The notes: a model not told the origin generated them from the letters alone. Shown: positions 46,395 through 55,858, counted from the stretch's first letter. The stretch: 64,000 bases of DNA from SZAS-79 sp965279075 (GCA_965279075.1 CBDIHI010000012.1:744001-808000); one strand, 5' to 3'. Numbers and translations are program-made.

Positions 46395-47360
46395 GTGCAC
46401 GCTACGCTGCCGTTGATGCGACGATACGGGTTCCCCGAACTGCGCCGGGGGCGCCTTGAGACCCTCCAGGCCAACCTCGGCTACAAGTGCAACCAGAGCT
46501 GCCTGCACTGTCACGTCAACGCGGGGCCCTCGCGCACCGAGCTGATGTCGCGGGAGACCATCACGGACGTGCTCGCCTTCATCGGCGTGGCGGGTATCCG
46601 GGCGCTGGACCTCACCGGCGGCGCGCCCGAGCTGAACCCGCACTTCAGGGATCTCGTCACCGGCGCACGGGAACTCGGCGCGCGCGTCATCGACCGCTGC
46701 AACCTCACCATCCTCGAGGAGCCGGGCCAGGAGGATCTCGCCGGGTTCCTCGCCTCGCAGCGCGTCGAGGTCACCGCCTCGATGCCGTGTTACACAGAAG
46801 AACTCGTGGACCGGCAGCGGGGCGCAGGCGTCTACGAGAGAAGCATCGCCGGCCTGCAGAGGCTGAATTCGCTCGGCTACGGCGCGCCGGGCAGCGGCCT
46901 CGAGCTTAACCTCGTCTACAACCCGCAGGGGCCATCGCTGCCGCCCGGGCAGGCGTCCCTCGAGGCGGACTACAAGCGGGAGCTGGGCGGCAAGTTCGGC
47001 ATCGTGTTCAACCGGCTGTACACGCTCGCCAACATGCCGATCCAGCGCTTCGGCAGCACGCTCGTCTCGAAGGGCCAGTTCAACGACTACATGACGCTGC
47101 TCAAGGGCGCGCACCGCGACGAGAACCTCGAAGGGGTCATGTGCCGCACGCTGCTCTCGGTCGACTGGCAGGGGCGCGTCTACGATTGCGACTTCAACCA
47201 GATGCTCGGCCTGCCGCTCGTGGTCGAGGGCAAGTCCCGGCCGTACCTGTCGGACCTCATCGGCCGCGACCTGCAGGGCAACCCGATCGCGGTGCGCGAC
47301 CACTGCTACGGCTGCACCGCCGGGCAGGGGTCCTCCTGCGGCGGCGCGCTCGATGGCTGA
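46395..47360 (+). CDS. arsS: ArsS-like radical SAM protein (arsenosugar biosynthesis)
   Basis: 321 residues. The radical SAM cluster motif C-x3-C-x2-C is in YKCNQSCLHCHVN, followed by TGGAPELNPHF. The C-terminal Cys-rich stretch HCYGCTAGQGSSCGG is typical of the family. Many relatives are annotated as '(seleno)protein ArsS', and some carry Sec; here every position is a cysteine codon and there is no internal TGA. GTG 46395. Starts a six-gene run to 52634 with the two small glycosyltransferases known to travel with it. The last codons overlap the next gene. Confidence 0.85.
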   Translation: MHATLPLMRRYGFPELRRGRLETLQANLGYKCNQSCLHCHVNAGPSRTELMSRETITDVLAFIGVAGIRALDLTGGAPELNPHFRDLVTGARELGARVIDRCNLTILEEPGQEDLAGFLASQRVEVTASMPCYTEELVDRQRGAGVYERSIAGLQRLNSLGYGAPGSGLELNLVYNPQGPSLPPGQASLEADYKRELGGKFGIVFNRLYTLANMPIQRFGSTLVSKGQFNDYMTLLKGAHRDENLEGVMCRTLLSVDWQGRVYDCDFNQMLGLPLVVEGKSRPYLSDLIGRDLQGNPIAVRDHCYGCTAGQGSSCGGALDG

Positions 47361-48318
47361 AGGCCCCGGGCGGGCCTGCCCCATTGCGTACCGATACGGC
47401 GCGGGGGCATTGCGCGCCGCGCCCTCGATCGAGGCGGATACGCTCTATGTCGCCGGCGGCCTCTACGGAAATCCCGAGGCGCTCGATGCGCTGCTCGGGC
47501 TCGTCGCGCGCGAACCGGGCGCGAAGCTGGTCTTCAACGGCGACTTCAACTGGTTCGACATCGACCCGGCGGACTACCGTCGACTCAACGAGGCGGTCCT
47601 CGGGCATGCCGCGATCCGCGGCAACGTCGAGACCGAGCTCGCCGCTCCGGCGCAGGGTGCAGGCTGCGGCTGCGGCTATCCCGACTGGGTTGGCGATGCG
47701 GAGGTCGCACGTTCCAACCGGATCCTGGAGAGGCTGCGTGATACCGCGCTTGCCGAAACGGCGCTGACCGCCCGGCTCGGCGCGTTGCCGATGTGGGCCG
47801 TGGCCCGGGTAGGGACGACGCGCGTGGGCATCGTGCATGGCGACGCGGGGTCGCTGGCGGGCTGGGCGTACTCGCAGGAAGCGCTCGCCACGCCGGAGGG
47901 CCTGGCCGCCGCGCGTTCGGACTTCGACGCGGCGGACTTGGGCGTGATCGCGAGCAGCCACACCTGCCTGCCGGTGCTTCAGGTTGTCGACACGGCCGGC
48001 GGCGAAGCGGTGGTCGCCAACAACGGTGCCGCAGGCATGCCCAATTTCCATGGCACGCGCTACGGCATCGTGACGCGCATCTCGGTCCGCCCGCCCGGCG
48101 GCAAGGTCCTGTACGGGGTGCATGCCGGCGGCGTTCACGTGCACGCGGTGCGGGTCGAGTACGACACGCAAGCCTGGGAGCGACGCTTCCTCGCGCAATG
48201 GCCCCCCGGGTCGGATGCGCACCAGTCCTATTTTCGGCGGATCTGCGAAGGACCCGCGTATGCGCCGGCCCAGGCGATGCGGGCCGCGGCGCCGGCGTCT
48301 CACGCCTGCGCAGTCTAG
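47353..48318 (+). CDS. Metallophosphoesterase-like protein of arsenosugar cluster
   Basis: 321 residues. GGLYGNPEALDALL, VFNGDFNWFDID, GNVETELA, VGIVHGDAGSLAGWAYSQ and ASSHTCLPVLQ correspond to the metal-binding blocks of calcineurin-like phosphoesterases. A Cys-rich segment (GAGCGCGYPDW) is inserted. Overlaps arsS by 8 nt and abuts the next gene. It may dephosphorylate an intermediate of arsenosugar-type synthesis (inference). Confidence 0.75.
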   Translation: MAEGPGRACPIAYRYGAGALRAAPSIEADTLYVAGGLYGNPEALDALLGLVAREPGAKLVFNGDFNWFDIDPADYRRLNEAVLGHAAIRGNVETELAAPAQGAGCGCGYPDWVGDAEVARSNRILERLRDTALAETALTARLGALPMWAVARVGTTRVGIVHGDAGSLAGWAYSQEALATPEGLAAARSDFDAADLGVIASSHTCLPVLQVVDTAGGEAVVANNGAAGMPNFHGTRYGIVTRISVRPPGGKVLYGVHAGGVHVHAVRVEYDTQAWERRFLAQWPPGSDAHQSYFRRICEGPAYAPAQAMRAAAPASHACAV

Positions 48319-50469
48319 ATGGGCAAGGCCAAGCTCCTGGCGCTGGCGGGGATCGTGGTTGCCGTGGCGGCGTTCTTCGCGCTTGGCGGGCACCGGTATT
48401 TCGGCTTCGACTACCTCAAGTCGCAACAGGCGGCGATCGACCAGTGGTACGCGTCGAACCCGCGCCAGGTCGCGCTGGGCTTTTTCGCGGCTTATGTGGC
48501 CGTCACTGCGCTGTCGCTGCCGGGGGCCACGATCCTGACCCTCGCCGCGGGGGCGGTCTTCGGCCTGGGCTGGGGCACGGTCCTCGTGTCGTTCGCCTCG
48601 ACAGTGGGCGCGACGCTGGCGTTCCTCGCCTCACGCCTGCTGCTGCGCGACTGGGTGCAGAAGAGGTTCGGCCGGCAGCTTCGCTCGATCAACGAGGGGG
48701 TCGCGAAGGAAGGGGCGATGTACCTCTTCACGCTGCGCCTGATCCCGGTGGTTCCGTTCTTCGTCATCAACCTCGCGATGGGGCTGACGTCGCTCAGGAC
48801 GTGGACGTACGCGTGGGTGAGCCAGCTCGGCATGCTCGCCGGGACGCTGGTCTACGTGAACGCCGGAACCCAGCTCGCGCAGCTGCAGTCGGTGTCCGGC
48901 ATCCTCTCACCCGGCCTCGTCGGCGCCTTCGTGCTGCTCGGGGTGTTCCCGCTGGTCGCGAGCCGCGTCCTTGCGTTCGGCCGCGCACGCAAGGCCTATG
49001 CGGGCTGGGAAAAGCCGCCGCGGTTCGACCGCAACATGGTGGTGATCGGCGCGGGCTCGGGCGGCCTCGTCGCGGCCCTGATCGCGGCCGTGGTGAAGGC
49101 GAAGGTGACGCTGGTAGAGAAGCACCAGATGGGCGGCGACTGCCTCAACACCGGCTGCGTGCCCTCCAAGGCGCTGATCAAGACCGCGCGCGTGCTGGCG
49201 CAGATGCGGCGCGCGAAGGAGTACGGCCTGCGGAGCGCGACCGCGGAATTCGATTTCGCCGAGGTGATGGAGCGCGTGCAGCGCGTGGTGAAGGAGGTCG
49301 AGCCGCACGATTCGGTCGAGAGGTTCACGCAGATGGGCGTCGAGTGCATGGCGGGCGAAGCGAAGATCGTCTCGCCGTGGGCGGTGGAGGTGACGGGTGC
49401 GGACGGAGCGAAGCGCACGCTGACCACCCGCTCGATCGTCATCGCCGCCGGGGCTGCGCCGTTCGTGCCGCCGATCCCGGGCCTCGCCGAGGCCGGCTTC
49501 CTCACGTCCGACACCCTGTGGGGCCTGCGCGAACTGCCGGCGCGGCTCGTGGTGCTCGGCGGAGGCCCGATCGGCTGCGAGCTGGCGCAAGCCTTCGCGC
49601 GGTTCGGCAGCCGGGTCACGCAGGTCGAGATGCTGCCGCGCCTGATGGCGCGCGAAGACCCGGAGGTCTCGGCGCTCGTCGAGGCGAGGTTCCGTGCGGA
49701 AGGCGTCGAGGTACTGACCGGGCACAAGGCGCAGCGGTTCCTGTCGGAGGGCGGGAGGAAGGTCCTCGTGTGCGAAGGCGGTGCCGGTGAGGTGCGCATC
49801 GAGTTCGACGCCGTGCTGGTGGCGCTCGGCCGCGCCCCGCGCACCACCGGGTACGGGCTGGAAGAACTGGGCATCCCGGTGTCGCCGGCGAAGACCATAG
49901 AGACCAACGAGTTCCTGCAGACCCTCTACCCGAACATTTACGCGTGCGGCGACGTGGCGGGACCCTACCAGTTCACGCATGTCGCCTCGCACCAGGCCTG
50001 GTATGCCTCGGTGAACGCGCTGTTCGGCGTGTTCCGCAGGTTCCGCGCCGACTATTCGGTGATCCCGTGGGCGACCTTCACAGACCCGGAGGTCGCGCGG
50101 GTCGGCCTGAGCGAGACGGAGGCAAAGGAAAAGGGCGTCCCCCACGAGGTTTCCACCTACGGCATCGACGACCTCGACCGCGCGATCGCCGACGGCGAGG
50201 CGCACGGCTTCGTCAAGGTGCTGACGGCGCCCGGAAGCGACCGCATCCTCGGTGCGACCATCGTGGGCGAGCATGCGGGCGACGTGGTCGCCGAGTTCGT
50301 CATCGCGATGCGGCACGGCCTGGGACTGAACAAGGTCCTCGGCACGATCCACATCTACCCGACGATGGCGGAGGCGAACAAGTACGCGGCCGGAGTCTGG
50401 AAGAAGGCGCATGCGCCCCAGGGCCTGCTGCGGTGGGTGGAGAAATACCACGCATGGCGCCGGGGCTGA
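48319..50469 (+). CDS. TVP38/TMEM64 membrane domain fused to mercuric-reductase-like flavoprotein
   Basis: 716 residues. Residues 1-225 are a TVP38/TMEM64 (VTT) membrane domain: LPGATILTLAAGAVFGLGWG, RLIPVVPFFVINLAMGLT. Residues 235-716 are a pyridine-nucleotide disulfide oxidoreductase of the MerA type: VVIGAGSGGLVAAL, redox pair in GGDCLNTGCVPSKAL, NAD site VVLGGGPIGCELAQAFARFG, GDVAGPYQFTHVASHQAW, and the dimer-interface motif HIYPTMAEANKYAAG. These two are often adjacent genes; here they are one frame. The C-terminal vicinal cysteines of true MerA are missing, so mercury reduction is unlikely. Confidence 0.85.
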   Translation: MGKAKLLALAGIVVAVAAFFALGGHRYFGFDYLKSQQAAIDQWYASNPRQVALGFFAAYVAVTALSLPGATILTLAAGAVFGLGWGTVLVSFASTVGATLAFLASRLLLRDWVQKRFGRQLRSINEGVAKEGAMYLFTLRLIPVVPFFVINLAMGLTSLRTWTYAWVSQLGMLAGTLVYVNAGTQLAQLQSVSGILSPGLVGAFVLLGVFPLVASRVLAFGRARKAYAGWEKPPRFDRNMVVIGAGSGGLVAALIAAVVKAKVTLVEKHQMGGDCLNTGCVPSKALIKTARVLAQMRRAKEYGLRSATAEFDFAEVMERVQRVVKEVEPHDSVERFTQMGVECMAGEAKIVSPWAVEVTGADGAKRTLTTRSIVIAAGAAPFVPPIPGLAEAGFLTSDTLWGLRELPARLVVLGGGPIGCELAQAFARFGSRVTQVEMLPRLMAREDPEVSALVEARFRAEGVEVLTGHKAQRFLSEGGRKVLVCEGGAGEVRIEFDAVLVALGRAPRTTGYGLEELGIPVSPAKTIETNEFLQTLYPNIYACGDVAGPYQFTHVASHQAWYASVNALFGVFRRFRADYSVIPWATFTDPEVARVGLSETEAKEKGVPHEVSTYGIDDLDRAIADGEAHGFVKVLTAPGSDRILGATIVGEHAGDVVAEFVIAMRHGLGLNKVLGTIHIYPTMAEANKYAAGVWKKAHAPQGLLRWVEKYHAWRRG

Positions 50470-51254
50470 ACAGCCTGCGGTGGCTCGCCGCGCTGGCCCT
50501 GTTCGCGGCCTCCGCCGGCGCCTGCGCACAGGCATTCGACCATTCGCACAAGGCCTGGGGCGCGCTCCTCGCCAGGCATGTGGTGGTGGCGCCCGGAGGG
50601 AAAGCGTCCGCGGTCCGCTACGCGGGCTTCACAGCGGACCGCGTGGCGCTGAAGGCCTACCTCGACGCCGTATCGGCGGTGGGCGAGGCCGAGTTCGGCG
50701 CCTGGTCGAAGGAGCAGCGCATGGCGTTCCTCGTCAACGCCTACAACGCCTACACCGTCGAGAAAGTCCTCACGCGGTATCCCGGCCTCAAGTCCATCCG
50801 CGATTTCGGCACCGTGTTCGGCAACCCGTGGAAGGACCGCTTCTTCCGGCTGCTCGGGCGCGAGCAGTCGCTCGACGGCCTGGAGCACGGGATGCTCAGG
50901 AAGCCGGGGGACTATGACGAGCCGCGCCTGCATTTCGCGCTGAACTGCGCCTCGATCGGCTGCCCGATGCTCAGGGAGGAACCATATCTGGCGACCCGCA
51001 TTGCCGCCCAGCTGGAGGAGCAGGCGGTGAGGTTCCTGTCCGACCGCAGCCGCAACCGCTACGCCGGCGGCCGGCTGGAGGTGTCGAAGCTCTTCGACTG
51101 GTACAAGGAGGACTTCGGCGTGCGCGAACAGTATTTCGCCCGCTACTCGAAGGTCCTTGCGGACACGGCGGAGGCGCAGGCCGCCGTGGCCGCGGGCAGG
51201 GCGCCGCTTGCCTTCCTCGAATACGACTGGCGCCTCAACGACGCGCAGCCCTAG
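50454..51254 (+). CDS. DUF547 secreted protein
   Basis: 266 residues. Signal peptide (LRWLAALALFAASAGACAQA), then DUF547 signatures: FLVNAYNAYTVEKVL, DEPRLHFALNCASIGCPMLREEPY and KLFDWYKEDFG. DUF547 has a papain-like-looking conserved Cys/His pattern, and its function is unknown. It overlaps the fusion gene by 16 nt, so it is part of the arsenosugar-type run. Confidence 0.85.
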   Translation: MAPGLNSLRWLAALALFAASAGACAQAFDHSHKAWGALLARHVVVAPGGKASAVRYAGFTADRVALKAYLDAVSAVGEAEFGAWSKEQRMAFLVNAYNAYTVEKVLTRYPGLKSIRDFGTVFGNPWKDRFFRLLGREQSLDGLEHGMLRKPGDYDEPRLHFALNCASIGCPMLREEPYLATRIAAQLEEQAVRFLSDRSRNRYAGGRLEVSKLFDWYKEDFGVREQYFARYSKVLADTAEAQAAVAAGRAPLAFLEYDWRLNDAQP

Positions 51255-51273
51255 GCGGGGGCAGGGACGGAAA

Positions 51274-51948
51274 ATGCGCATCTCGGTCATCCTCCCGGTA
51301 CTGGACGAGGCCGCGGGCATCGAAGGCGCGCTGGTCGCGCTCCGGCCGTTCCGGGAACGCGGGCACGAAGTGGTCGTGGTCGATGGCGGCAGCTCCGATG
51401 CAACCATGGCGCTCGCGGGACCGCATGCGGACCGTGTACTGCAGGCCCCGCGGGGTCGCGCCGTCCAGATGAACTGCGGCGCCGAGGCCGCCTCGGGGGA
51501 CGCGTTCCTGTTCCTGCATGCGGACACCCGGCTCCCGGAAGATGCGGACCGGCTGGTCGGGCGCGCTTTGGCGGAGCATGCCTGGGGTCGTTTCGATGTG
51601 CGGATCACGGGCGAGCATCCGGCCCTCGCGATGGTCGGCTGCATGATGAACCTGCGCTCGCGCCTGACCGGCATCGCGACGGGGGACCAGGCGATGTTCG
51701 CTACGCGCACCGCTTTCCTGGCCGCGGGTGGTTTCCCCGGGATCGCGCTGATGGAGGACGTCGCCCTTTCGGCCCGGCTCAAGCGCGTCGGGCCGCCGGC
51801 GTGCCTGGCGGCGCGCGTGGACACCTCGGGACGCCGCTGGGAAAGGAACGGGGTGGCGGCCACGATCCTGCTGATGTGGCGGCTGCGGCTGATGTACTTC
51901 CTCGGCGCGGATCCGCGACGGCTCGCCCGCATCTATCGAGGCAGCTGA
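51274..51948 (+). CDS. TIGR04283-family glycosyltransferase (rSAM/selenodomain-associated transferase 2)
   Basis: 224 residues, GT2 fold. RISVILPVLDEAAGIEGAL, VVVVDGGSSDATM, GRAVQMNCGAEAASGDAFLFLHADTRLP and GDQAMFATRTAF are signatures of this narrow family, which accompanies ArsS genes. It probably attaches the sugar part. ATG 51274 with GGGACGG upstream. Ends 2 nt before its partner transferase. Confidence 0.87.
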   Translation: MRISVILPVLDEAAGIEGALVALRPFRERGHEVVVVDGGSSDATMALAGPHADRVLQAPRGRAVQMNCGAEAASGDAFLFLHADTRLPEDADRLVGRALAEHAWGRFDVRITGEHPALAMVGCMMNLRSRLTGIATGDQAMFATRTAFLAAGGFPGIALMEDVALSARLKRVGPPACLAARVDTSGRRWERNGVAATILLMWRLRLMYFLGADPRRLARIYRGS

Positions 51949-51950
51949 CC

Positions 51951-52634
51951 ATGCGCGGCCCGGCCACGCTCGTGATCGTGTTCGGCAAGGCGCCGCAGGC
52001 GGGCCGGGTCAAGACACGCCTCGCACCGCTGCTGGGCGATGCGGGTGCGGCGCGCCTGCACGCGAGGCTCCTCGTGCGTGCGGTCGCGACGGCCCGGGCG
52101 GCCGGGTGCGGCCCGGTGGAACTGCACGGGTCGCCGGCGAGCCACGGGTTCCTGCGCCACCTCGCGCGTCGCAATGGCATACGGCTCGCCGCGCAGTCGC
52201 GGGGCGACGTCGGCGAGCGGATGTTCCATGCGTTTCGGACCGCGCTGCGCCGTTACCGGCGCGTGATCCTGATCGGCAGCGACTGCCCGTCGCTGATGCC
52301 GGGCGACCTTCGCCGGGCGGCGCGCATGCTGCACGCAAGCGATGCGGTGATCGCGCCGGCGGAAGACGGCGGCTATCCCCTCATCGGGTTGCGCCGCGTC
52401 TCGGCCGCACTCTTCGAGGGCGTCGAATGGAGCACCGCTTCGGTGATGGCGCAAACCCGCGAACGCCTCGGTTCGCTGGGATGGCGCTCGCGGGACCTGC
52501 GCACGCTGTGGGACGTGGATCGTCCCGAAGACGTGGCAAGGCTGCGTGCATCGGGTCTGCTGTCGCGGCCCGCCACGATCCGGGACGTATATCATCCGGG
52601 CACCTGTACTTCCCCTCCCGGAGCATCCCCATGA
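51951..52634 (+). CDS. TIGR04282-family glycosyltransferase (rSAM/selenodomain-associated transferase 1)
   Basis: 227 residues, CofC/MobA-like nucleotidyltransferase fold. VIVFGKAPQAGRVKTRLAPLLG, VILIGSDCPSLMPGDLRRA, VIAPAEDGGYPLIGLRR and TLWDVDRPEDVARL mark the family. The last residues overlap the next gene start by 4 nt. Together with the previous gene and ArsS it supports an arsenosugar/selenosugar-like pathway. Confidence 0.87.
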   Translation: MRGPATLVIVFGKAPQAGRVKTRLAPLLGDAGAARLHARLLVRAVATARAAGCGPVELHGSPASHGFLRHLARRNGIRLAAQSRGDVGERMFHAFRTALRRYRRVILIGSDCPSLMPGDLRRAARMLHASDAVIAPAEDGGYPLIGLRRVSAALFEGVEWSTASVMAQTRERLGSLGWRSRDLRTLWDVDRPEDVARLRASGLLSRPATIRDVYHPGTCTSPPGASP

Positions 52635-53599
52635 AACGCTACGCACGCATCCTCGCCGCCGGTTTTGCCCTGGCGCTGTCCGCCACGTATTCGCTCGCCC
52701 AGATCCCCGCCGGCAAGGTCGTGCACGTCGTGGTCCCCTTCGCCGCGGGCGGGGTGCAGGACATCCTCGCGCGCGCGATCAGCAACGAGCTCGGACAGGC
52801 CCTCGGCTCGAACGTCATCGTCGAGAACCGGCCCGGCGCGGGCGGCACCATCGGCACCTCGCAGGTGGCGAAGGGGGCGCCCGACGGCACCACGATGATC
52901 CTGTCGGCCGCGAGCCACACGATCAACGGCTCGCTCTATGCCAAGCTGCCGTACGATCCGATCAAGGACTTCACGGCGTTGGCGCACATCGGCAACGCGA
53001 GCTACGTGCTGATCATCAACGCGCAGGTGCCGGCGAAGAACGTGGCCGAGTTCATCCGCTACGCGAAGGCCAACCCCGGCAAGATGAACTACGCGACCGC
53101 CGGCAACGGCAGCGCGACGCACCTTTCGATGGCCTACTTCAACGGGCTGGCCGGGCTCGACCTCGTGCACGTGCCGTTCAAGGCCACCGGCGAGGCGGTG
53201 AACGAAGTTCTGGTGGGGCGGGCGCAGGCGGTGATCGCGGCCAACATCGGCGCGATCCCCTACGTCAAGGATGCGCGCGTCAGGCTGGTCGGGGTGACCT
53301 CGGCCAGCCGCTCCAAGTTCCTCCCCGAGATCCCCTCGATCGCCGAGAGCGGGCTGCCGGGCTACGCGTTCGACTCCTGGTTCGGCCTGCTCGGCCCGGC
53401 CGGCATCCCCAGGCCCGTCGTCGAACAGGTCAATGCGGCGATGGGGAAATTGCTCCGCGACCCGGTGGTCCTCGACCGCCTCGCCAAGCAGGGCATCGAG
53501 CCGCAGGCCCTGTCGAGCGACGACTTCGGCCGCCTGCTGCGCGCCGACTTCGAACGGATGGCGAAGGTCGTCAAGGCCTCGGGCGCGAGGGTCGACTAG
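52631..53599 (+). CDS. Bug/TctC-family periplasmic solute receptor
   Basis: 322 residues. Signal peptide ending ...TYSLAQ, then VVHVVVPFAAGGVQDILARA, VIVENRPGAGGTIGTSQVAKGAPDG, LPYDPIKDFTALAHIG and a VPFKATGEAVNEVLVG segment. ATG 52631 overlaps the glycosyltransferase stop. It precedes tctB-tctA by 240 nt and may be one of the receptors of that transporter. Confidence 0.87.
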   Translation: MKRYARILAAGFALALSATYSLAQIPAGKVVHVVVPFAAGGVQDILARAISNELGQALGSNVIVENRPGAGGTIGTSQVAKGAPDGTTMILSAASHTINGSLYAKLPYDPIKDFTALAHIGNASYVLIINAQVPAKNVAEFIRYAKANPGKMNYATAGNGSATHLSMAYFNGLAGLDLVHVPFKATGEAVNEVLVGRAQAVIAANIGAIPYVKDARVRLVGVTSASRSKFLPEIPSIAESGLPGYAFDSWFGLLGPAGIPRPVVEQVNAAMGKLLRDPVVLDRLAKQGIEPQALSSDDFGRLLRADFERMAKVVKASGARVD

Positions 53600-53839
53600 C
53601 GACCTGAGCGAAGCCGGACGCAATGCACAATCGGGGCGCAGACGCGCACCAGCTCCGTGCGGTCCCCTATGACAAATGCTCGTTTCGCGCCTTACAAAAG
53701 GGACAGGCAGACCCCTTCTATTCGAACCGCGCATTAGGGAAGACGCCATTACACACCGTGATACACTTCGACGCGTTTTTCGCCGGGCCCGGTCACAGGA
53801 GGACATTCGACCGAGGCGTTCTGTTTTTGGAGGAGAGAC

Positions 53840-54292
53840 ATGAAAATCAAAAGCCCCAAGGATTTCTGGGCAGGCCTGATGTTCATAGGCTTCGGGTTGT
53901 TCTTTATGATCGTCGCGCGCAACTACCAGATGGGCAGCGCGGTCCGCATGGGTCCCGCTTACTTCCCGACGGTGCTCGGCGGGATCATGGCGGTACTCGG
54001 TGGCATCGTGTTCTTCCAGTCCCTGCTCATCAAGGGCGATCCGGTTCCCAGGCTCTCCTTCAAGCCGATCTTCTTCATTTCGCTTGCGCTGCTGCTGTTC
54101 GGCTACCTGCTCAAGCCGATCGGGTTCGTGCTCGCGCTAGTCGTGATGGTCTTCGTCTCCGCATTCGGCGGGCATGAGTTCAAGGCCAAGGAAGTCTCGA
54201 TCCTCACAGTCGTTCTGATCATCTTCTCCGTGCTGGTGTTCGTGAAGGGGCTCACGCTGCCCTTCCCGCTCTGGCCGGCATTCATGGACTGA
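53840..54292 (+). CDS. tctB: Tripartite tricarboxylate transporter small membrane subunit TctB
   Basis: 150 residues with four hydrophobic helices: FWAGLMFIGFGLFFMIVARNYQ (first), VLGGIMAVLGGIVFFQSLL, ISLALLLFGYLLKPIGFVLAL and the last helix. Length and pattern fit TctB. ATG 53840 with GGAGGAGAGAC upstream. The 240 bases before it (53600-53839) hold no gene and presumably the promoter of tctBA. Ten bases before tctA. Confidence 0.88.
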   Translation: MKIKSPKDFWAGLMFIGFGLFFMIVARNYQMGSAVRMGPAYFPTVLGGIMAVLGGIVFFQSLLIKGDPVPRLSFKPIFFISLALLLFGYLLKPIGFVLALVVMVFVSAFGGHEFKAKEVSILTVVLIIFSVLVFVKGLTLPFPLWPAFMD

Positions 54293-54302
54293 GGGGAACA
54301 CC

Positions 54303-55811
54303 ATGGAAATGAGTCTCTTCAGCAACCTGGCGCTCGGCTTCGGCGTGGCGCTCACGCCGATCAACCTGATGTACTGCCTGGTCGGCGTCATCCTCGGCAC
54401 GCTGATCGGCGTGCTCCCCGGCATCGGCCCGGTGGCCACCATCGCGATGCTGCTTCCGGTGACCTTCAGCCTGTCGCCGATCACGGCGCTGATCATGCTT
54501 GCCGGCATCTACTACGGCGCGCAGTACGGCGGCTCCACCTCGGCGATCCTGGTCAACCTGCCCGGCGAATCCTCCTCGGTGGTCACCTGCCTGGACGGCT
54601 ACCAGATGGCCCGCAACGGCAGGGCGGGCGTCGCGCTCGCCACCGCGGCGATCGGGTCGTTCTTCGCCGGCTGCGTGGCCACGCTGATCGTGGCGATGTT
54701 CGCGCCTCCGCTCGCCGAAGTCGCCCTGAAGTTCGGCCCCTCGGAGTACTTCTCGCTGATGGTGCTGGGCCTCGTGGCGGCGGTCGTGCTCGCGCACGGC
54801 TCGGTCATCAAGGCGGTCGCGATGGTCATCCTGGGCCTGCTCCTGGGGCTGGTCGGCACGGACGTGAACTCGGGCGTGCTGCGCTTCGCCTTCGGCATCT
54901 CGGAACTCGCCGACGGCATCGGCTTCGTGACGGTCGCGATGGGTCTCTTCGGTACGGCGGAGATCATCGCCAACCTGGAACTCAAGGACGAGCGGGAGGT
55001 GTTCACCAACAAGGTGACCAACATGTTCCCGACCAAGGAAGACTGGAAGCGGATGTGGAAGCCGATCCTGCGCGGCACCTTCCTCGGCTCGGCGCTGGGC
55101 ATCCTGCCGGGCGGCGGCGCGTTGCTGGCGTCGTTCGGCGCCTATACGCTGGAGAAGAAGGTCTCCAAGTACGGGCACGAGTTCGGCAAGGGCGCGATCG
55201 AAGGCGTCGCGGCCCCGGAGGCGGCGAACAACGCCGGCGCGCAGACCTCGTTCATCCCGTTGCTCACGCTCGGCATCCCGTCCAACGCGGTGATGGCGCT
55301 GATGATCGGCGCGATGATGATCCAGGGCATCGCCCCGGGCCCGCAGGTGATGACCGAGAAGCCGCAGCTCTTCTGGGGCATGATCGCCTCGATGTGGGTC
55401 GGCAACCTGATGCTCGTGGTGCTGAACCTGCCGATGATCGGCCTGTGGATCAAGCTGCTGACGGTGCCCTACCGCATCCTCTACCCCTCGATCCTCGTGT
55501 TCATGGCGATCGGCGTGTACAGCCTCTCGAACAACCCGTTCGACGTGCTGATGATGATGCTGTTCGGCCTGCTGGGCTACACTTTCGTCAAGCTCGCGTG
55601 CGAGCCGGCGCCGCTGCTGCTCGGCTTCATCCTCGGGCCCCTGATGGAGGAGAACCTGCGGCGCGCGATGCTGCTGTCGCGCGGCGACCCGATCGTGTTC
55701 TTCACCAAGCCCATCAGCGCGGGTTTCCTGATCGCGTCGATCCTGCTGCTGATCATCCTGTTGCTGCCCAACATCCGCAAGAAGCGCGAAGAAGCGTTCG
55801 TGGAAGACTAG
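54303..55811 (+). CDS. tctA: Tripartite tricarboxylate transporter large membrane subunit TctA
   Basis: 502 residues with about twelve helices. TctA signatures: GVLPGIGPVATIAMLLPVTF, YYGAQYGGSTSAILVNLPGE, GTFLGSALGILPGGGALLAS and AAPEAANNAGAQTSFIPLLT. It forms the sodium-coupled channel for citrate-like carboxylates delivered by a Bug receptor. Followed by a hairpin terminator and another receptor gene. Confidence 0.95.
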   Translation: MEMSLFSNLALGFGVALTPINLMYCLVGVILGTLIGVLPGIGPVATIAMLLPVTFSLSPITALIMLAGIYYGAQYGGSTSAILVNLPGESSSVVTCLDGYQMARNGRAGVALATAAIGSFFAGCVATLIVAMFAPPLAEVALKFGPSEYFSLMVLGLVAAVVLAHGSVIKAVAMVILGLLLGLVGTDVNSGVLRFAFGISELADGIGFVTVAMGLFGTAEIIANLELKDEREVFTNKVTNMFPTKEDWKRMWKPILRGTFLGSALGILPGGGALLASFGAYTLEKKVSKYGHEFGKGAIEGVAAPEAANNAGAQTSFIPLLTLGIPSNAVMALMIGAMMIQGIAPGPQVMTEKPQLFWGMIASMWVGNLMLVVLNLPMIGLWIKLLTVPYRILYPSILVFMAIGVYSLSNNPFDVLMMMLFGLLGYTFVKLACEPAPLLLGFILGPLMEENLRRAMLLSRGDPIVFFTKPISAGFLIASILLLIILLLPNIRKKREEAFVED

Positions 55812-55828
55812 GCAGGCTGAAGCGTTAC

Positions 55829-55858
55829 GCAAAGGGCGCGCCTCGGTGCGCCCTTTGC
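55829..55858 (+). terminator. Strong hairpin after tctA
   Basis: GCAAAGGGCGC (55829-55839) pairs perfectly with GCGCCCTTTGC (55848-55858) around an 8-nt loop. Only a short T stretch follows, so termination may be partial. It separates tctBA from the receptor gene at 55878 and could keep the receptor/permease ratio uneven. Confidence 0.6.

Noticed and set aside
46395..47360. ArsS as a third selenoprotein
   Set aside because: The frame has no internal TGA and all expected positions are cysteine codons, although some family members use Sec.
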